The notes beneath the pieces are model-generated. The model was not told the DNA's origin. It did not search any database and saw only the letters and a list, made by a program, of their open reading frames with translations. Position numbers and translations under genes: made by a program. 64,000 nucleotides of DNA, taken from Trichomonas vaginalis G3. Its lineage: Eukaryota > Parabasalia > Trichomonadida > Trichomonadidae. Of this stretch, positions 1 through 10,354 are shown in pieces (the stretch's first letter is position 1; every line of letters starts with the position of its first letter). Where the stretch lies: NCBI RefSeq assembly GCF_026262505.1, contig NC_067203.1:20131411-20195410 (forward strand). The letters are read 5' to 3'.

Positions 1-1035
1 CAGCTTTACACTGAGATATTATACATTTTCATAGAAAATGGAAAATTTTCGTTTGAAAAACAGTTTTATTATGACATTTCAAAGTTTTTAGATTCATTTA
101 TTGAATACATACCTGTATTAGATTCAATTTCCACAAAATTTGGCAATTCTTCATTGAATTTTCTCATTTCTTTGAAAAACTCATTTATCAGGCATTTCCC
201 TACAACAAGACACATGTTTACAAGCTATATATCATTGATATTCTTAAAATATCCAAATTTCTTTAAAAAAGAAGAAATATTTTTTATTTTAGATTTAATT
301 GTCATAAATTCTGATGAAAACACAATTAATTGTACGACAAACTTATTTATTAGGATAATAGAAATATATCCCGAGATATCTCCAAAGATTTTGATGATTA
401 TTGAAAAATATTTTTTAAATTTCAATGAAATGAGTTACAAATCTATCAATTGTGTATTCACTATCATGAAATATATTGTTGATATCGTTGATCCACATGA
501 AATTTTGAAATTTTATGAATCAAATTTTAATTTTTTGAAAGAAATGAGAGAAATGATTAAAATCAATGAAGTATCAAGCAGCATAATAGAATTTCTAACA
601 CAGACAGTATCAAAAATTGTTGTTTATGGTTCAAATGAGATTTCATTATTTGATTTCATTTTAAAAACGATAAAAGTGTCATTACGATCATTTTTGATTG
701 ATATTATTGATAGTTATGATGTTTATCCGATGAAAACAAAAGTTTCCTTTTTAATTTTCTGTAATTTTTTGTCAAAAAACTCATTTGAATGTTCCAAACT
801 AATTTTTGAGCTTTTGGATGTAGAGAACGCTATAGAGATGATGGATGACTCTCTTGAAACCTGTTTGGAATTGATTATTAATTCAATAATTGTTTCGAAA
901 TTAATTCCTTCAGAAAAATATGAAGAAACGGTTGAAAAAATAAGAGAAAATGATATTAGTGATGACTTGGAATGTTTGTCAATTAACAAAGATAGGATTG
1001 GAGAATTATCTAAAGTAATTTTGTTCGAAATTTAA
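1..1035 (+). CDS. 3' part of an unknown helical protein gene (cut by window edge)
   Basis: The frame is open from the first base of the window to a TAA at 1035, so the gene starts outside and about 344 C-terminal residues are seen. The only start inside would be a TTG, so I do not place a start here. The product is rich in Phe, Ile, Leu, Glu and Lys and reads as a succession of amphipathic helices, compatible with a HEAT/ARM-like solenoid, but no diagnostic motif is visible. No signal peptide or clear membrane segment can be judged from the C-terminal part. Function not recognised. Confidence 0.7.
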   Translation, partial: QLYTEILYIFIENGKFSFEKQFYYDISKFLDSFIEYIPVLDSISTKFGNSSLNFLISLKNSFIRHFPTTRHMFTSYISLIFLKYPNFFKKEEIFFILDLIVINSDENTINCTTNLFIRIIEIYPEISPKILMIIEKYFLNFNEMSYKSINCVFTIMKYIVDIVDPHEILKFYESNFNFLKEMREMIKINEVSSSIIEFLTQTVSKIVVYGSNEISLFDFILKTIKVSLRSFLIDIIDSYDVYPMKTKVSFLIFCNFLSKNSFECSKLIFELLDVENAIEMMDDSLETCLELIINSIIVSKLIPSEKYEETVEKIRENDISDDLECLSINKDRIGELSKVILFEI

Positions 1036-1138
1036 AAATTTGTACGTCTGACTCTCAAAAATTGAGAGAATTGAGATGTTTACACGTGAAAAATAAAAAA
1101 ATCTTTTTGAAAAATTAAAAATTTTACTTTAGAGATTT

Positions 1139-1250
1139 TATTGCTTGAGGAGTTCTTCAAGTTTTCTTTGTTGCTCCAGCTGACGCATCCTATCATAAAA
1201 GGCCATAATCTCATACTGTCTCAATCCTGGGATGATATTAACATACCATT
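1139..1250 (-). pseudogene. C-terminal coding relic (coiled-coil tail)
   Basis: On the reverse strand this stretch reads PGLRQYEIMAFYDRM then RQLEQQRKLEELLKQ and a stop, a typical charged coiled-coil C-terminus with no gene body attached. A second, more decayed copy of the same DNA (shared cores TTGCTTGAG and GTTGCTCCAG) lies at about 1505-1580. Both look like debris of a duplicated gene whose intact version is not in the window. Confidence 0.45.
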
Positions 1251-1422
1251 AATATATAAACGAGACGAATTATTTTTGAAATTTTTCAAAATATCCAAAT
1301 TTTACAATAAAACCTAAGTTATAGTATAATCGACTAAATACCAAATTGATTTTATAATATAACTAAGAATATAATATTTGATAATAAAAAATAATGAAGT
1401 ATCTGCTCTATTTTTCGAATTT

Positions 1423-1653
1423 TCAAGTTAATGATATTTTTAATGCTTTGTTATTGTGCTTGGTTGCATAATTAAGAGGGATTTGCCCATCTATGTCAAA
1501 AATTGAGATGTTAACTTTAGAGATGCTGTTGCTTGAGAAGTTTTTTAAGTTTTCTTGGTTGCTCCAGATGATGAATCCTATTTCAATTCTTTGATGCAAT
1601 TTATAATTAGTCAAAAAAAAAATTAAAAATGAGTTCTGACTATGCAAAGCCAT
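1423..1653 (-). pseudogene. Decayed ankyrin fragment on reverse strand
   Basis: The reverse-strand frame ends with a run close to an ankyrin repeat (DGQIPLNYATKHNN, compare DGxTPLHxAAxxNN), preceded by the second copy of the coiled-coil tail relic read in another frame. It overlaps the promoter area of the ankyrin gene starting at 1629, so it is unlikely to be a working gene. I regard it as a relic of an older ankyrin copy. Confidence 0.35.
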
Positions 1654-2690
1654 ATTCGGACTTTATTGGAGCATTTGAAAAGCTTTTTCGTATAAAATCC
1701 AATGAATCTGTTGAAGACATGTGCAATATCATCACTAATGTTTTGATTTCAAAATATCAAATTACCAAAAGCCAACTCACAGATATCATTTTAAAAGCTA
1801 TTGAATATAACTATGCTTCAGGAGAAAATTATATAAAAATTCTCAACAATATTGGCTTTGAAAATAAGAATCTTCCAGAATTAACATCCCCATTGGAGAG
1901 TTCAGTCGAATATATTGTTATGCATGATCAAATTGATAAATTTAAGGAATATATTTCACAAAGAGAACTTAAAAATGATATATTTTTAGAAATTCCTCAA
2001 TTTCATAAAGAGTCTCCACTTTGTTTATCATTAATTGAAACATGCGCATATTTTGGATCTGTTAACATTTTCTTTTTCTTAATTTCAAACCAAAAGTATA
2101 CGATATCAGAAAAATGTCTTCGATGCTCATTAATTGGTAGAAATGCTGACATTATCAACGAATGTTTAAAGGAAAATATGATAAACAAAGATTGTCTCAA
2201 AGACATTGTATGTTCACATAACAACGAAATGCTTGAATATGTTTTAGAAAGAAATATTTTTACATATAAAGATTTCGATGAAAAAAACTCCCATAAAACA
2301 GCTATTTACGAAGATATTATCAAATACCAAAACCTGAAAGCTGTATTTCTTCTTTTCGAAAGAGAGAAAAATTTCATAGTTCCATGGTGTGCTGCATTTC
2401 CTCAAACAATAGATATTCTCAAAAATGAAAAACTTCCTGATAAAATTGATTTTAAGAAAAGAAATATTCTTCAATATGCATGCATGTCACAAAATTCCGA
2501 TATCTTCAAACTTTTATTTAACTCAACTGATAAAATTGATGTAAATTATCATGATTTAAATAAAAAGACTGCTCTTCATTATGCCGCAATGTATAATAAT
2601 ATAGAAGCAGCAAGAATTCTTATTTCTCATAGTGCTGATGTCAACGCTAAAAATATTCAAATTCATTTCATATCAATCATTATTATATGA
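1629..2690 (+). CDS. DUF3447/ankyrin-repeat protein, array interrupted by minisatellite
   Basis: Residues 1-130 are the helical N-terminal region usual in trichomonad DUF3447 proteins; residues about 120-240 match the DUF3447 pattern (ESPLCLSLIETCAYFGS, then CLRCSLIGRNADIINECL and a stretch like HNNEMLEYVLERN). Ankyrin repeats follow from about residue 275 (NILQYACMSQNSDIFKLLF; KKTALHYAAMYNNIEAARIL). The ATG at 1629 is the first in the frame. After VNAKNI the frame runs into the 37-bp minisatellite and stops at 2690. The rest of the ankyrin array lies downstream as isolated modules up to 5554, so the original gene very probably spanned 1629-5554. Ankyrin proteins bind other proteins; the partner is unknown. 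Either a truncated protein of 353 residues is made or this is a young pseudogene. Confidence 0.75.
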   Translation: MSSDYAKPYSDFIGAFEKLFRIKSNESVEDMCNIITNVLISKYQITKSQLTDIILKAIEYNYASGENYIKILNNIGFENKNLPELTSPLESSVEYIVMHDQIDKFKEYISQRELKNDIFLEIPQFHKESPLCLSLIETCAYFGSVNIFFFLISNQKYTISEKCLRCSLIGRNADIINECLKENMINKDCLKDIVCSHNNEMLEYVLERNIFTYKDFDEKNSHKTAIYEDIIKYQNLKAVFLLFEREKNFIVPWCAAFPQTIDILKNEKLPDKIDFKKRNILQYACMSQNSDIFKLLFNSTDKIDVNYHDLNKKTALHYAAMYNNIEAARILISHSADVNAKNIQIHFISIIII

Positions 2691-5449
2691 TATCCTTTTT
2701 CATTTCTTGTCAATTATTATTATATGAAATATATTTTGTAATATTGAATCTCCACTTTCTATTGCTATTAAAAAAGATTCGATTGATATTGTTAAATTCT
2801 TGATTGAACATGGTGCTGATGTCAACGCTAAAAATATTCAAATTCATTTCATATCAATCATTATTATATGATATCCTTTTTCATTTCACATTAATCATTA
2901 TTATATTGGATTCCCTTTCATTTCATATCAATCATTATTATATAACTTTCTTTTTCATTTCACATCAATCATTATTATATAGAATTCTCTTTCATTTCAT
3001 ATTAATCATTATTATATGAAATATATTTTGTAATATTGAATCTCCACTTTCTATTGCTATTAAAAAAGATTCGATTGATATTGTTAAATTATTAGTCGAA
3101 CATGGTGCTGATGTCAACGCTAAAAATATTCAAATTCATTTCATATCAATCATTATTATATAACTTTCTTTTTCATTTCATATCAATCATTATTATATAG
3201 AATTCTCTTTCATTTCATATCAATCATTATTATATAACTTTCTTTTTCATTTCACATCAATCATTATTATATAGAATTCTCTTTCATTTCATATCAATCA
3301 TTATTATATAACTTTCTTTTTCATTTCACATCAATCATTATTATATAGAATTCTCTTTCATTTCATATCAATCATTATTATATGAAATATATTTTGTAAT
3401 ATTGAATCTCCACTTTCTATTGCTATTAAAAAAGATTCGATTGATATTGTTAAATTATTAGTCGAACATGGTGCTGATGTCAACGCTAAAAATATTCAAA
3501 TTCATTTCATATCAATCATTATTATATAGAATTCTCTTTCATTTCACATCAAACATTATTATATTGGATTCCCTTTCATTTCATATCAATCATTATTATA
3601 TAGAATTCTCTTTCATTTCACATCAAACATTATTATATAGAATTCTCTTTCATTTCATATTAATCATTATTATATGAAATATATTTTGTAATATTGAATC
3701 TCCACTTTCTATTGCTATTAAAAAAGATTCGATTGATATTGTTAAATTCTTGATTGAACATGGTGCTGATGTCAACGCTAAAAATATTCAAATTCATTTC
3801 ATATCAATCATTATTATATAACTTTCTTTTTCATTTCATATCAATCATTATTATATAGAATTCTCTTTCATTTCATATCAATCATTATTATATAGAATTC
3901 TCTTTCATTTCACATCAAACATTATTATATTGGATTCCCTTTCATTTCATATCAATCATTATTATATAACTTTCTTTTTCATTTCATATCAATCATTATT
4001 ATATGATATCCTTTTTCATTTCACATTAATCATTATTATATAGAATTCTCTTTCATTTCATATCAATCATTATTATATGAAATATATTTTGTAATATTGA
4101 ATCTCCACTTTCTATTGCTATTAAAAAAGATTCGATTGATATTGTTAAATTATTAGTCGAACATGGTGCTGATGTCAACGCTAAAAATATTCAAATTCAT
4201 TTCATATCAATCATTATTATATAGAATTCTCTTTCATTTCACATCAAACATTATTATATTGGATTCCCTTTCATTTCATATCAATCATTATTATATAGAA
4301 TTCTCTTTCATTTCACATCAAACATTATTATATTGGATTCCCTTTCATTTCATATCAATCATTATTATATAACTTTCTTTTTCATTTCATATCAATCATT
4401 ATTATATGATATCCTTTTTCATTTCACATTAATCATTATTATATAGAATTCTCTTTCATTTCATATCAATCATTATTATATGAAATATATTTTGTAATAT
4501 TGAATCTCCACTTTCTATTGCTATTAAAAAAGATTCGATTGATATTGTTAAATTATTAGTCGAACATGGTGCTGATGTCAACGCTAAAAATATTCAAATT
4601 CATTTCATATCAATCATTATTATATAGAATTCTCTTTCATTTCACATCAAACATTATTATATTGGATTCCCTTTCATTTCATATCAATCATTATTATATA
4701 GAATTCTCTTTCATTTCACATCAAACATTATTATATTGGATTCCCTTTCATTTCATATCAATCATTATTATATAACTTTCTTTTTCATTTCATATCAATC
4801 ATTATTATATGATATCCTTTTTCATTTCACATTAATCATTATTATATAGAATTCTCTTTCATTTCATATCAATCATTATTATATGAAATATATTTTGTAA
4901 TATTGAATCTCCACTTTCTATTGCTATTAAAAAAGATTCGATTGATATTGTTAAATTATTAGTCGAACATGGTGCTGATGTCAACGCTAAAAATATTCAA
5001 ATTCATTTCATATCAATCATTATTATATAGAATTCTCTTTCATTTCACATCAAACATTATTATATTGGATTCCCTTTCATTTCATATCAATCATTATTAT
5101 ATAACTTTCTTTTTCATTTCATATCAATCATTATTATATGATATCCTTTTTCATTTCATATCAATCATTATTATATAACTTTCTTTTTCATTTCATATCA
5201 ATCATTATTATATGATATCCTTTTTCATTTCACATTAATCATTATTATATAACTTTCTTTTTCATTTCATATCAATCATTATTATATGATATCCTTTTTC
5301 ATTTCACATTAATCATTATTATATAGAATTCTCTTTCATTTCATATCAATCATTATTAATTAGTATTCTTTTTCATTTCATCTTAATCATTATTATATAG
5401 TTTTCTCTTACATTTTATTTCTATCATTATTTTATGTGATATATTTTTT
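2652..5449. repeat. Composite array: 37-bp minisatellite tracts alternating with ankyrin modules
   Basis: The minisatellite unit is 37 bp, of the form ATTTCATATCAATCATTATT plus ATAT and a 13-bp variable end. Four end variants recur: AGAATTCTCTTTC, AACTTTCTTTTTC, GATATCCTTTTTC and TGGATTCCCTTTC. Ankyrin modules of 93 bp start at 2740, 3032, 3398, 3690, 4093, 4496 and 4899, with a last one at 5450. Spacings are 292, 366, 292, 403, 403, 403 and 551, which differ only by multiples of 37, so each period is 107 plus n times 37. Every tract lies between two copies of AATATT. The three 403-bp periods form a higher-order repeat. Confidence 0.95.
2740..2838 (+). pseudogene. Isolated ankyrin module 1 (representative of seven)
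   Basis: The module encodes one ankyrin unit, NIESPLSIAIKKDSID followed by IVKFLIEHGADVNAK. Near-identical modules begin at 3032, 3398, 3690, 4093, 4496 and 4899; two of the seven (2740 and 3690) have KFLIEHG and the others KLLVEHG. Each is bounded by minisatellite with stops in all frames, so none can be translated with its neighbour from unspliced RNA. No trichomonad-type splice sites are visible at the borders. Confidence 0.85.
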
Positions 5450-5554
5450 AATATTGAATGTCCACTTTCTATTGCTATTAAGAAAAATTCGAATGATGTT
5501 ATTAAATTCTTAGTTGATCATGGTGCTACTACAGGATCTATTTCTAATATATGA
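5450..5554 (+). pseudogene. Terminal ankyrin module with the original stop codon
   Basis: Thirty-four codons and a TGA encode a last ankyrin repeat and tail (NIECPLSIAIKKNSNDV, IKFLVDHGATTGSISNI). It is more diverged from the seven inner modules than they are from each other, as expected for the fixed 3' end of the ancestral gene rather than an amplified module. Confidence 0.75.
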
Positions 5555-7109
5555 CATAAAATACTATATATTTCTTGCTTATCTATTTTCTCCTCTCGTA
5601 TTTGATAATTTTCTTCCTGCAATTGGTAAACTCACGACTAATTGAAAACAAGATTTATATACATATATTATTTGCATTTTTCATTTCTCACTTTGATTGA
5701 TATAACATATTAATCGTACCATCATTCGAATACCAAAAATTCGAGAAAAATTTTAAATAAAGTATGCCATGCCAAACTCTAATGTTGAGAAAAGAAATGA
5801 AATCATAATATTTATTTCGAACAAAATCAAATTTTCATCCATAAGAATATTGAAGCAATAAAATTTAGCTATTTGAGTATATGAAAATTGTATATTTATA
5901 GAATTTGGGAAATTTTCAAATTGCCGAGAATATGAGAGTATAAAAATGGAAGATATGTATACTTTTTGATATAATTAGAATTTACTTAGAAATGCAATAT
6001 GAATAGAAGTGTGGTGTTGAGAGAAATTATCATATGAAGAAGTGAAAAAGAAAGAATTGGAGATAAGGAACAAAGTTTTCAATTAGATGTTGATTGTCAA
6101 CAAAGTACTCTAAAGACTGAAGTAAGTTTTCAATTTTTAGAAAGGGGCTGATATCAAAATTGAATCAAAAAAAGTGCATTTATCTCAACATATGAGAATT
6201 GAAAATAAAATTAGTTGTGTAAAACTTTTATTCTAATTATTGAAATTTGGTATTTAATAATAATTAGAATAATGGAAGAGTAGGTACAAATATAATTAAA
6301 CTTTGAATTAAGACATTACGGCTGGAAACTGCTACCACCTGGTTTGTTCTCCAATGGTAATTATCAGAATCCAGTGAGATGGTAGTGTAATTGGTCTTAG
6401 TTTTGAAGTTGCTCACAAATTGCATCTCGACACTTTTTAACAAGCGGCAAATGTTTTCTGTAAAATAACTTGTACCAAGATATCATTCTTGGAGTATCAG
6501 ACCATGCCATGGAAAAGCCAGGAACTAGATAGGTCCGCAAGTTCGAAAAATGTGAAGCTTCATATATCAATCAAATAAAAACCTTATTATATTTATCCTA
6601 TTAATAAATGTTTCAATATCATTAATACTTTACTACAAATGAAGTTATGAACAATACTCGAAATAGCGCCACCTCACCTTCCGGCACCTTAAGAGTCACC
6701 GCATTAGTTTACAAAAAAAAAATACGTTATTTGTATCCTGAGTTTTCTTCTAGAGATCTTTTTTAGATTTTGATACAATAAAAAGATAGAATATGATCAA
6801 TGTATGCTACAATTAAGTTTATTTATAAAAATATCAATTCTTTCATTGAGAAAAAGTATATTTAAGTCCAAAAAATTGAATAGTTGTAAACTAAGAGAGT
6901 GAGCCCTTAAGAGTCACCTCTACCCGCCGCTATTACGGGCGTGAAATATCAATATTGTTCCAATTTTTTATGGCTATTTTCCACTTTGCATTAGATTTTA
7001 GATACTCAGATATAGTCAGAGTACTTTTATATAGGATAGTGATAGTATGCTTTGGAGCCATAATTGCTTTGGAGAATAAGTGAAGTACTTTAAAAAAAAA
7101 TTCAAATTT
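5555..7109. other. Intergenic, no gene seen
   Basis: AT-rich with no convincing frame on either strand. Two details: at 6330-6410 a stretch can fold (CTACCACCTGG against CCAGTGAGATGGTAG), and the word CCTTAAGAGTCACC occurs at about 6687 and again at about 6905, with TTAGTTTAC and its complement GTAAACTAA between them. This may mark a small repeat or ncRNA, but I recognise no known RNA family. Confidence 0.5.
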
Positions 7110-9626
7110 TTATTTCCAGGAATCATCAATGCGTCTATCCCATTGTTTGCATTGATCAACAAGGAGTGAAACTGCTTGAGGGAATATTCCGATCAAGTTT
7201 ACTTCTTGTTTAGAGAACAAAGACTCAATGACTAAATCACTGAGTAAGAAATGTTGAATGAACTTTCCAATCAAGTAAACGTGTTTTGTTTTTGCTGAAG
7301 CGAGCACCCAAAGTATACAAGAATTGAAGTCAAGTTCAGGGCAAGTTGCGACTAATGTCTTTGCGATGTCAGAGACTTCCATTGCGTAGTGCAAAATGAT
7401 GGAAACACCAGAGTTCTCTCTAATGTGGCCCAACATATCAGCAGCTCTTTCCAAGTAGTGCAGTCTTTGTCTGAGGAAATCTCCGCCTTGAGACAAACTC
7501 TGTTCGATTATTTCTGCGTTGTGAGTCTCAAGAATCTTGTTGATGATGACGGAGTGTTTCCAAACTAACTGGTCAGTCAATGTGTACTTCCTAAACGTGA
7601 TGTGATCAGTAAGTTTGAAGAACAAAATCCTGCAAATTTGCTTGATTTTGTGCTCATCGATGTTCCATGCTTTCAAAATCGATGTCGCTTCATCAGTAAT
7701 CTTCGCTGCTTGTTTCCTGAACAATTCGTTGTTCGAAACGAATTCGTGGGCTCTCAACATCGCTTCTCTGTAGCTTTGGCACAGTTCGCCATTAACTAAT
7801 TGATCAGCGACTTGTAGCAATAAGTGGGATTGAACATTCAAGCGAATTTCATTCACTGTTTTCATTGAACTCGAAATGATGTCGTGTTGTGAATGTAAAC
7901 TTGATGTTCTGTCTGTAGCTCGAAATCCCCATGCAGCGCGACTCTCCTGAACTTGTATTACACGCTTGACAAGTCCTTCGTCATCGTTGACATTGTTAAG
8001 AGCGTAATCAAACACACTGTCCGCTTTGAGGATTTGATTTTGCTTCAGGAAAAGTGGAGCAATGACTCTCATCGATTCTAAAAATGATTTGAGGGATGGA
8101 GGCTTCATCGCGTTGATGCAGTTCTGGAAATCAGGTAATCCGCAAATGATATCGCACAACTGGTCGGCGTATGGATCATTTCTCTTCTCAGAAACAACTG
8201 ATTCAGGCGAGAAAAGTGAAACAGAAACGAGATTTTTCGCTGCATCGGAAATCTCTTTTTGACGGGTGATTGCGATTCTGAAGTGCTCCTCCGCCTCTGG
8301 TGTCTTCTCAGGGATGTCGCCAAGCCTCTGAAGAATCTTCTCGAGCTCTGGATCTTCGAGATTCTTAACACTGGCCGCTGCTTCATGCATTAGAATTACA
8401 TCGGATCCTGTGATCAAAACTTCCTTCGGGAAGCTTGGATTTGTTGCGAGAAGTTCGGTTTCGCTGATCCACAGTGATGTTCCTGTGAAAGGAGCTGCGA
8501 AAACATCAAAGAACTTGTCGAGATCGATGGCAATGTAGTGTTCATCTAATGCAAGCAGTTTAGTCAGGTGGTTGATGGATGTGGATGGAAGGGAACTGAT
8601 GAACTTGGACCTGAAGACGTCGGCAATGTCCTTGGCTGGTTGCCAGTCCTTGTGGCCGGGATGCCATGGTAATAATCCAAGAACAGCGGTGTTCTCGAGA
8701 GCTCTGTTGACGAAGGACTCGAAGAAAAGTATGCTTAGATTGGCACCACGACGCTTGGCGTGCTCTAAAAGAGTAAATAATCCTCTTGGAAGTAATTCGT
8801 GGCATTTAAGCATAGAATCGTAAAGCATGTGAGCGTATCTTGCAATCTCTTTCCAATAATCCATAGGAGCAATAACTGTTGTGGCTGTAACTTCGAAATT
8901 CGAACGTTGGTAGTATAATTGAGATAAAGATTGAAGTTTGATGATGATTGGAGCAAGAGCGGATTGAAGGAATGACATGGATGCACCGTTGAATAAGTAG
9001 GCTGTGAGAAATGTGGCAAATGGTTGTTGGAAAGCAACAGCGGCTTCTGTTGTAGCGAGAGAGAACTTTAAAAGCCTTGGAGGATTAGGAATCACTTCAA
9101 CATGGGTGTTATCGGGGTTCTTGTATTGGAGATCTGACATAAAACATAAGGTTTGAACAAGCATTGAGTCTTCTTCAACACACCATCCTTGCTGGAACAT
9201 TGTAAGGAACAATGAATATGCAATAGTGTATGATTTGTTTGGATTTCTCTTACAATAATCATAAAAGATTTTAGCTAAGACTTGTGGATGGCGGCGAAGA
9301 TATGCTATGAAAAATATGTAGTGATTCAATCTGTTTGGATCAATAAATGTTGGAACGTAGCCTAAATTGGAAAATTTGAGTCCCTGAAAAGCTTGGGAGC
9401 TTACAATTTGATTAACATTGTACATTTTCGGATTAACAATACGTGATCTAACAAGAGACAACAAGTGAAGTTGGCATATTAAATCTGTTGAAAATCCAAG
9501 CATTTCGTTGGTGAGTTCTTCTTGTTTAGCTTGCTGTGCATGAAGTAATTGATCTGTTCTGACAAGTTCTCTCTGTTGAGAGGCTAGCTCTGCTAAGAGT
9601 TCTTGCGTTTTCTCTGCAGAGCTCAT
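7110..9626 (-). CDS. RasGAP-like large protein (tentative)
   Basis: An 838-residue protein. The ATG at 9626 (MSSAEKTQELLAELAS) is chosen; a longer frame starts only with a TTG nine codons upstream. Residues 1-45 are a short coiled coil. The region around residues 85-240 (NPNKSYTIAYSLFLTMFQQG, then a long charged loop and FATFLTAYLFNGASMSFLQS) has the spacing and helix pattern of a RasGAP domain as in GAPVD1-type proteins, which stimulate GTP hydrolysis by Ras-like GTPases. I cannot identify the arginine finger with confidence. The C-terminal half is helical and unrecognised. Codon use is rich in C- and G-ending codons compared with neighbours, suggesting good expression. The nearest gene downstream on the opposite strand is the RNA helicase, with no functional link visible. 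Confidence 0.75.
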   Translation of the reverse strand: MSSAEKTQELLAELASQQRELVRTDQLLHAQQAKQEELTNEMLGFSTDLICQLHLLSLVRSRIVNPKMYNVNQIVSSQAFQGLKFSNLGYVPTFIDPNRLNHYIFFIAYLRRHPQVLAKIFYDYCKRNPNKSYTIAYSLFLTMFQQGWCVEEDSMLVQTLCFMSDLQYKNPDNTHVEVIPNPPRLLKFSLATTEAAVAFQQPFATFLTAYLFNGASMSFLQSALAPIIIKLQSLSQLYYQRSNFEVTATTVIAPMDYWKEIARYAHMLYDSMLKCHELLPRGLFTLLEHAKRRGANLSILFFESFVNRALENTAVLGLLPWHPGHKDWQPAKDIADVFRSKFISSLPSTSINHLTKLLALDEHYIAIDLDKFFDVFAAPFTGTSLWISETELLATNPSFPKEVLITGSDVILMHEAAASVKNLEDPELEKILQRLGDIPEKTPEAEEHFRIAITRQKEISDAAKNLVSVSLFSPESVVSEKRNDPYADQLCDIICGLPDFQNCINAMKPPSLKSFLESMRVIAPLFLKQNQILKADSVFDYALNNVNDDEGLVKRVIQVQESRAAWGFRATDRTSSLHSQHDIISSSMKTVNEIRLNVQSHLLLQVADQLVNGELCQSYREAMLRAHEFVSNNELFRKQAAKITDEATSILKAWNIDEHKIKQICRILFFKLTDHITFRKYTLTDQLVWKHSVIINKILETHNAEIIEQSLSQGGDFLRQRLHYLERAADMLGHIRENSGVSIILHYAMEVSDIAKTLVATCPELDFNSCILWVLASAKTKHVYLIGKFIQHFLLSDLVIESLFSKQEVNLIGIFPQAVSLLVDQCKQWDRRIDDSWK

Positions 9627-9801
9627 TTTTTTTATAACTTTTTTTTTCTCCAAACTTCATATCATTGGATAAATCTATTTTCGAACTTTAAGAAGTGTCA
9701 TTGCTATTTCCCTAACAGATTCTAAATACTATGCCGTATAGTATGTGCTGTTGTAGTCAGATATCACTTGGCAGCCAGGAATAATAACAAGCAACAATAA
9801 A

Positions 9802-9920
9802 ATTCTTTATTTCAAATGGTGCAGATATCAAAGCTAAGGACAAAGATGTGTAAATCCTTGTTCACATATCTGTCATGAAGAATTGCAAAGAAATAACAAT
9901 AATCCTTATGATTAAACTAA
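9802..9920 (+). pseudogene. Ankyrin-repeat relic
   Basis: Plus-strand translation gives FFISNGADIKAKDKDV, a stop, then ILVHISVMKNCKEITIIL, recognisable as the end of one ankyrin repeat and the first half of the next. No start, no gene body: a decayed fragment. Confidence 0.6.
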
Positions 9921-10354
9921 ATGTTTTATAAATGATTAAGCAAACTGTTTTATAAAAAGCATCACAATGATACTAGCAAAAAAAGAGAGAAAAGAGAAAG
10001 AGGAGGGGAAATCAAAAGGACAAAGAAATAATTTTGGGATTATTTCATACTGAACAGCTTGAACTTTGTGCTATTAATTTCTGGCGGCGTCTACACGCTC
10101 GAAGTTCTAGTGTCACTGCCGGAGGCCCTATCATTTCACAAGATTATTTTTTTCCTTTTTGACTTTTTCCAGATTTTGCGTTTATCAACCAGAAACAGCC
10201 ACCTTAGATATAAGATATGGGTGCCGATCAACATTAGAAAAATGAATAAGATATTTAATTTTTGATGAGGAAATACCTTAATTTCTTCATATTTTATTGC
10301 AAAAATACTACATAACGCATCAGTATTAATCTAAATCAAGAACATTTGTAGTAA
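9921..10354. other. Intergenic upstream of helicase
   Basis: No gene. A more GC-rich island around 10080-10125 stands out from the AT-rich surroundings but encodes nothing recognisable. No ATG that would join the helicase frame was found, and no short-intron pattern could be recognised. Confidence 0.4.

Noticed and set aside
2804-5178. Series of ~70-aa frames with HFxxNIIILDSL-type repeats
   Set aside because: They are translations of the 37-bp minisatellite, not proteins.
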